A stretch of DNA of 10,005 nt from Parachlamydiaceae bacterium (GTDB lineage Bacteria; Chlamydiota; Chlamydiia; Chlamydiales; Parachlamydiaceae): contig JACDDG010000064.1 in NCBI GenBank assembly GCA_013817115.1, forward strand, positions 1 to 10,005, written 5' to 3'. Both the position numbers and the translations under genes were made by a program. Each line of letters begins with the position of its first letter. Position 1 is the first letter of the stretch. The notes beneath the pieces were generated by a model that ran no database searches, was not told where the DNA came from, and saw nothing but the letters and a program-made list of their open reading frames with translations. Positions 6,780-10,005 of this stretch are shown one piece after another.

Positions 6780-6959
6780 ATTCCTCATGATTATTTCCGA
6801 TAGAGGGGCGAAGGCTATGTCTCGCTTTGTCTTGAATTGCCTTAAAAAATTTAAGATAGAAATCAAAGGCAAATATAACGTGTTCGTTTAATGAAGCCGA
6901 ATATAATCCCTATTTATAACTATCTTGTCAGGCTTAAATTCTGATTTTAGATTTCCTCA
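6780..6959. other. Spacer after the palindromic element; no recognised gene
   Basis: The only open stretch of note is a 34-codon plus-strand frame (6787-6891, MIISDRGAKAMSRF... ending in KGKYNVFV). It has no ribosome-binding site and I cannot match it to a family. It could be gene debris. The rest is AT-rich, with no feature I can support before the promoter at 6960. Confidence 0.4.
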
Positions 6960-6989
6960 TTGACAAACAACTAATACACATGCTATAAT
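6960..6989 (+). promoter_or_regulatory. Near-perfect sigma70-type promoter
   Basis: TTGACA (6960-6965) and TATAAT (6984-6989) are both full consensus matches, separated by 18 bases. TGC just before the -10 also provides an extended -10. The start codon follows 30 bases after the -10. Such a promoter should be strong with the chlamydial main sigma factor (sigma66). Confidence 0.85.
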
Positions 6990-7010
6990 TTATATATTAT
7001 TATTTTAAAA

Positions 7011-7015
7011 AGGAG
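7011..7015 (+). promoter_or_regulatory. Shine-Dalgarno of the gene at 7020
   Basis: AGGAG, preceded by a run of A, ends 4 bases before the ATG. The spacing is a little short, but the match is good and no other start is near. Confidence 0.65.
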
Positions 7016-7019
7016 TTGT

Positions 7020-7754
7020 ATGCAAAATAATCAAACTTTGCCATTAACAATTTTAAGCCCTAATAACTCTCGAACATTTCATATTAACTTAGCTCCGAAG
7101 CATAAAAGATCCATTTCAGCACAGTTTCGCGCCAAGTTAGCTCCTAACAATATTCACTACTTAGAGCTAGAACTATTTAAACAAAGACTTCAGGGTGATC
7201 AAGCAACCTCATCCCATCACACTTATTTAGCCAGTTATGACAGAGTTCGTTGGTACCGCTCGGTATTTTTCGCTTTTGGAATTGTTTTTCTAGGTTTGAG
7301 CGTCTTGATTTTCCATCAAAAATTAGTTTTTTTTGCTGGATTATTTGGAGGTATCAGTACTGCGACTAAAAATATTTTAGCGAGTTTTCCTCTTTTATTG
7401 GCCTTAGTGTCAATAGGAATGGGCTACTCTTTATGTATTGCCAAGGAAGCTAGCGGAACTCTTGCGGAGAAAGCTAAACGAAAGCTAATACGTTCCTATG
7501 CACGTAAACGCATTAAGCAGGGATTCCATGGATTTGCTTTTTTAAAGAATGATATGGGTAAACAATCTGTTTTAAAGCATCAATACATTGAGGCTCTAGA
7601 CCTTATAACTGAGCAACATGATGAAACGTTACACCTTCTTCAAAAAATTCAAAAATATACGCTGATCGATCCTTGTTATCGAGAGCTTCTTTTCAACCAA
7701 GCGCTAGCTGAAATGAACGACCGCATGCAAAACATCGTAACCACATTTCACTAA
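7020..7754 (+). CDS. Unrecognised protein with a paired hydrophobic region, Inc-like layout
   Basis: I do not recognise this 244-residue protein. A basic, polar N-terminal part (1-79) is followed by a hydrophobic segment (about 81-98), a moderately hydrophobic Gly-rich link (100-113), and a second membrane segment (about 119-141). The C-terminal hundred residues are charged and probably helical, with a very basic patch (149-167, KAKRKLIRSYARKRIKQ) and a later amphipathic stretch. Two closely spaced membrane helices between soluble ends is the layout of chlamydial inclusion-membrane (Inc) proteins, but it is also common in unrelated proteins. The N-terminus is polar, with no classical signal peptide. 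It has its own consensus promoter and ends 6 bases before a large inverted repeat. Function unknown; the Inc idea is inference only. Confidence 0.8.
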   Translation: MQNNQTLPLTILSPNNSRTFHINLAPKHKRSISAQFRAKLAPNNIHYLELELFKQRLQGDQATSSHHTYLASYDRVRWYRSVFFAFGIVFLGLSVLIFHQKLVFFAGLFGGISTATKNILASFPLLLALVSIGMGYSLCIAKEASGTLAEKAKRKLIRSYARKRIKQGFHGFAFLKNDMGKQSVLKHQYIEALDLITEQHDETLHLLQKIQKYTLIDPCYRELLFNQALAEMNDRMQNIVTTFH

Positions 7755-7850
7755 GCGAAGACGTAGAGATGCAGAGGAAGGCAAGGAAAGGCAGAGAAAG
7801 ACAGAGAAGGACGTGGAATTACCTTTCGTAATGTATAAAGTTTTATTCAA

Positions 7851-7883
7851 CACAGAGACACAAAGACACAAAGGCACAAAGAG
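7851..7883 (+). repeat. Four tandem CACARAGR octamers, left arm
   Basis: The units are CACAGAGA, CACAAAGA, CACAAAGG and CACAAAGA, followed by G, with an exact period of 8. They form the inner end of the left arm. I recall very similar CACAGAGACAC strings as repeats in many unrelated environmental bacterial genomes, but have not checked this. Confidence 0.85.
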
Positions 7884-7926
7884 TTGTAATTTTTAAACAT
7901 CTTTTTCAGGGAAGGTTTTTATAAGA

Positions 7927-7964
7927 TGTACCACGAAAGCTACCCTAAGGTACAGATTTTTTTT
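7927..7964 (+). terminator. Possible intrinsic terminator in the loop of the inverted repeat
   Basis: TGTACC (7927-7932) can pair with GGTACA (7949-7954). Two bases later there is a run of eight T (7957-7964). The stem is only 6 bp and the loop 16 bases, so it is weak. A competing smaller hairpin, TACC-CTAA-GGTA (7941-7952), uses the same right-hand bases. It would end transcripts of the gene at 7020. Confidence 0.35.
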
Positions 7965-7984
7965 GAGAGATATTTTAAATAATA

Positions 7985-8017
7985 CTCTTTGTGCCTTTGT
8001 GTCTCTGTGTCTCTGTG
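7985..8017 (-). repeat. Four tandem CACARAGR octamers, right arm
   Basis: Read on the minus strand the units are CACAGAGA, CACAGAGA, CACAAAGG and CACAAAGA, followed by G. It mirrors the left-arm array with a single difference in the second unit. Confidence 0.85.
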
Positions 8018-8101
8018 TTGAATAAAAACTTATACATTATGAAACGTATTCCACATCCCTTTTCTGTTTTCCTTTCCTCGATTTCCTCTGCGTCTCCACG
8101 T

Positions 8102-8211
8102 TTAAAATGCCCAAGAAATAGGGACTACGTAGGCGTCATTTCCAAATAGCCAGCAGCCTTCGACAATTTAGTCGTCAATCGCTATGAGAATTCACCTCCT
8201 GCAGTCTTACA
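8102..8211. other. Spacer between the inverted repeat and the ade fragment
   Basis: No gene, promoter or further Ade homology was recognised here. It contains TCACCTCCT (8192-8200), whose minus-strand complement would be a perfect Shine-Dalgarno, but no sensible reading frame follows it. Confidence 0.4.
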
Positions 8212-8496
8212 CATTTTGGCCTTAAACATGGGGCTATTGCATCTTGTGATGCACATGATTCGCACAATATTATTGCAGTTGGTTGTAGTGATGAAAAAAT
8301 TGCAAGGGCAGAGAATTTACTAATTACTCAGCAAGGAGGAATCGCAGTTGTAGATGAAGATGGGGAGCATGGTTTGCCCTTGCCGGTAGCAGGGATCATG
8401 AGTGCCGCAGATGGGTATGATGTTGCTAAGGCCTATAGCGTAATGGATGCGAGAGCAAAAGCTTTAGGGCCGAATTTGGGAGCACCTTGTCGATAG
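8212..8496 (+). pseudogene. Adenine deaminase fragment, broken at both ends
   Basis: A 94-codon plus-strand stretch matches the C-terminal domain of adenine deaminase (Ade), which converts adenine to hypoxanthine in purine salvage. The recognisable blocks are HFGLKHGAIAS, AHDSHNIIAVG, QQGGIAVVDEDG, LPLPVAGIMS and KALGPNLGAP. Ade proteins continue after this last block with a segment like PFMTLSFLALP, but here the frame ends at once in Cys-Arg-stop (TAG 8494-8496). Upstream the frame is open only to a TGA at 8185-8187 and has no start codon near the first conserved block. The catalytic amidohydrolase domain is absent. It is a decayed remnant lying about 110 bases past the inverted repeat; the loss probably followed recombination or insertion there. 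Confidence 0.85.
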
Positions 8497-8586
8497 GTTT
8501 TTCGAAAATCTCATTGTAATACCCCCTGTTTTCATAATAAAAAACAGCAGATGTCGTCTGATCCATGTGTGAATTACCTCTATTAT

Positions 8587-9705
8587 TTAACGTTCAAAAT
8601 TATCTAAGAAATAGGTTCCTGTTGCAAAAACAATAGGTTTACCGCATGTTTTCAATGAGGCAACAGGTGTAACAGCATTTCGTAAACGAAAAGATTTCAA
8701 ATCTTTTTGAAAATTAAAGGTGAGAGTTTGTTCTTTCGCAGAATGGAAAATTATTCGTCTAGTCTGTTTCTTGGTCCATTCCAGATCCAATTTACCTATT
8801 GATCCAAGCTGAACATCGCAATAGCGCCCCGCGTGCAATTCGGGTAGTAAACAAGGTAAAATATCAACTGCAGCGTTAGCGTTATCTTCAGCACAATTAT
8901 TGACAGCTGCGAGCATCTGCTTAATCATCTGTGCCCCCTTTGTCAGCAGTAATAAAGGGCTGTGAGCGCTTTCAATTTGATCCGTCGGCAATGAAAATCC
9001 TTGATGCATACTGTCAATAAGCGTTGGGCTCAGAAGACCTTCAAAACCAACAAAAAACAAGTGTCTCAGCGCTGAAGCTAGTCCTAGTGAGTTTTGTTGA
9101 GTTAGTGCTTCTTGAATATGGTCAAACAAAACTGCGCTACCTGAGCTATGCGGTAGAACAGCTGGAATCATTTGTCCTAACCTAAACCAAAAGGGTAAAA
9201 TTTCAGCTAAGATAATGCGGCGGCTAACTAGGACCCAGTCAGCTTTTTTTGTGACCCCAAATGATAGTCTTTCGATTGCATTCGGTTCAGCCGATTCACA
9301 ACAGGTTACACCTGCTGATATCCCACAATATGCTTTGGGAAGGACTTCAGGCATTTTTTCTGATATTAAAACAAATTCTTTTGAACAATCTGTTTCGGAT
9401 TTAAATTTCGATTTAGAACCTGATTTAGATTCGATGCGATATCGGAAAAATCCTTGAGCAGAATCTCCCCACACCTTCAAGTGTCCCTTTTCTAAATCTT
9501 GTTGCACTGTAAACCCATGTACAGGTCCTTGAATAGATAAAGGAAACTCAGCAATCATAGAAGGTATAGGCGTCGAAGTTGATAAATCAAAGACCCGAAT
9601 AAACGCCGGATAAATTTGAAAGCAAAGGGTAGTAAAAGGTAAAACGCACTGGACACCCGGGATGTGCACAAAGGGTCGAAAACGCTCGGCGATTTTTATT
9701 TGCAT
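8587..9705 (-). CDS. Conserved-looking protein of unknown function
   Basis: From the ATG at 9705 the protein has 372 residues starting MQIKIAERFRPFVHIPG. I cannot name its family. It looks soluble: an N-terminal beta-rich part with FPLSIQGPVHGFTVQQDL and HLKVWGDSAQGFFRYRIES, a Ser/Lys-rich spacer (SKSGSKSKFKSE), a helical middle (HSSGSAVLFDHIQEALTQQ, LRHLFFVGFEGLLSP), and a beta-rich end with LDLEWTKKQTRRIIFHS. The middle and end faintly recall sugar-related folds, but this is not evidence of activity. An in-frame ATG at 9930 would add 75 residues. I reject it because the added part is Cys/Arg-rich just before the core (RRRCRYRFDCYC), and another frame there looks more like coding. The ribosome-binding site at 9705 is weak (GTGAG). 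Confidence 0.75.
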   Translation of the reverse strand: MQIKIAERFRPFVHIPGVQCVLPFTTLCFQIYPAFIRVFDLSTSTPIPSMIAEFPLSIQGPVHGFTVQQDLEKGHLKVWGDSAQGFFRYRIESKSGSKSKFKSETDCSKEFVLISEKMPEVLPKAYCGISAGVTCCESAEPNAIERLSFGVTKKADWVLVSRRIILAEILPFWFRLGQMIPAVLPHSSGSAVLFDHIQEALTQQNSLGLASALRHLFFVGFEGLLSPTLIDSMHQGFSLPTDQIESAHSPLLLLTKGAQMIKQMLAAVNNCAEDNANAAVDILPCLLPELHAGRYCDVQLGSIGKLDLEWTKKQTRRIIFHSAKEQTLTFNFQKDLKSFRLRNAVTPVASLKTCGKPIVFATGTYFLDNFER

Positions 9706-9710
9706 GTTAC

Positions 9711-9930
9711 TCACTTTTTCCATAAAGGCACTGGGACAATAGCAATCAAATCGATATCGGCATCGACGGCGATATAAATATAACACACTGAGTTCAAAAA
9801 AACTAGGCTGAAAAAAGTAGATATAGGTTAAAGAGCCTGGGCTGAGTATTAACATAGCTGACATATAACTCAAAGCCACGATCGAGATGCTAGCTATCGT
9901 AAACGTAGCAAAAATGTAGCTTATAATCAT
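9711..9930 (-). pseudogene. Possible small membrane-protein gene, frameshifted or overlapping
   Basis: An ATG at 9930 with AAGG close upstream opens a hydrophobic reading frame (MIISYIFATFTIASIS..., about 50 residues with one or two membrane segments). From about 9773 a different minus-strand frame looks far more protein-like: IAVDADIDLIAIVPVP and then a TGA at 9711-9713, six bases before the ATG of the next gene. A single-base shift near 9774 would join the two into a protein of about 70 residues. It may be a decayed gene, a sequencing error, or two overlapping frames. No family was recognised. Confidence 0.3.
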
Positions 9931-10005
9931 TTACCTTAATCTTTTCTTAAAAAATTATGCAGTTTAAAACTTATCCTGAAATTTTTTTGTAGCCCACAGC
10001 TAAGG

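Larger units (their letters stand above)
7761..8101. repeat. 341-bp inverted repeat with arms of about 130 bases
   Basis: The left arm (7761 to about 7892) and right arm (about 7970 to 8101) are reverse complements, with scattered substitutions and one gap of a few bases. The inner 55 bases agree at 52 positions by my count; the outer part (from ACGTAGAGATGCAGAGG) is less well kept. The left arm is purine-rich on the plus strand. The arms enclose about 77 bases of unrelated sequence. The element begins 6 bases after the stop of the gene at 7020 and could fold into a very long hairpin in its mRNA. It has no transposase and no plausible gene. It looks like a non-autonomous mobile or dispersed repeat. 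Confidence 0.85.

Noticed and set aside
7851..8017. CRISPR array
   Set aside because: The units are contiguous 8-base repeats without spacers, and the two arrays are inverted relative to each other. No cas gene is visible.
7801..8040. Short frames such as ETQRHKGTK and CAFVSLCLCV in the inverted repeat
   Set aside because: They are translations of the CACARAGR octamers and their complement. They have no start, ribosome-binding site or domain, and appear mirrored in both arms.
8192..8200. TCACCTCCT as a 16S rRNA 3' end or a minus-strand Shine-Dalgarno
   Set aside because: The surrounding bases do not match 16S rRNA. On the minus strand only a short, stop-ended frame without an ATG at a useful distance follows.
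8526..8547. Hairpin CTGTTTT/AAAACAG as terminator of the gene at 8587
   Set aside because: The 7-bp stem is real, but on the minus strand it is followed by a G-run, not a T-run, and on the plus strand by mixed bases.

Overview
The window looks like chromosomal DNA of an environmental chlamydia (Parachlamydia/Protochlamydia type). The main reason is the minus-strand gene order rpmE - prfA - prmC - ffh - rpsP - trmD - rplS. As I remember it, this is the order of the translation/secretion cluster in Chlamydia trachomatis (CT022 to CT028). The DNA is AT-rich. Ffh and TrmD depart from the usual consensus, and the flanks hold repeats and gene debris, which fits a large amoeba-symbiont chlamydial genome better than a compact animal-pathogen one. 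The assignment is inferred from gene order and protein character; no database was searched.

Positions 1-5469 hold the housekeeping cluster, all on the minus strand and transcribed from right to left. It encodes ribosomal protein L31 (type B), release factor RF1, the methyltransferase PrmC that modifies the GGQ motif of RF1, the signal-recognition GTPase Ffh, ribosomal protein S16, the tRNA m1G37 methyltransferase TrmD, and ribosomal protein L19. The last four genes are very tightly packed: ffh and rpsP overlap by 10 bases, and the gaps before trmD and rplS are 6 and 7 bases. A roughly 250-base gap separates prmC from ffh and carries a partial copy of the prmC 3' end. A perfect 22-bp hairpin sits past rplS at the left edge.

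Positions 5470-7754 hold a divergent promoter region and two plus-strand membrane-protein genes. The first is a rhomboid-fold protein that appears to lack both catalytic residues. The second is an unrecognised protein with a paired hydrophobic region, behind a near-perfect promoter. Between them lies a 159-bp near-perfect palindrome that looks like a miniature transposable element flanked by TA.

Positions 7755-8586 hold accessory debris. A 341-bp inverted repeat with roughly 130-base arms carries four tandem CACARAGR octamers in each arm. It is followed by a fragment of an adenine deaminase gene broken at both ends. Positions 8587-9705 encode, on the minus strand, a conserved-looking protein of unknown function. 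Just upstream of it, 9711-9930 carries coding signal in two frames, suggesting a small broken or overlapping gene.

I saw no tRNA, rRNA, CRISPR array or intact transposase gene. The most unusual features are the two large palindromic elements, the prmC-tail duplication, and the departures from consensus in Ffh, TrmD and the rhomboid.
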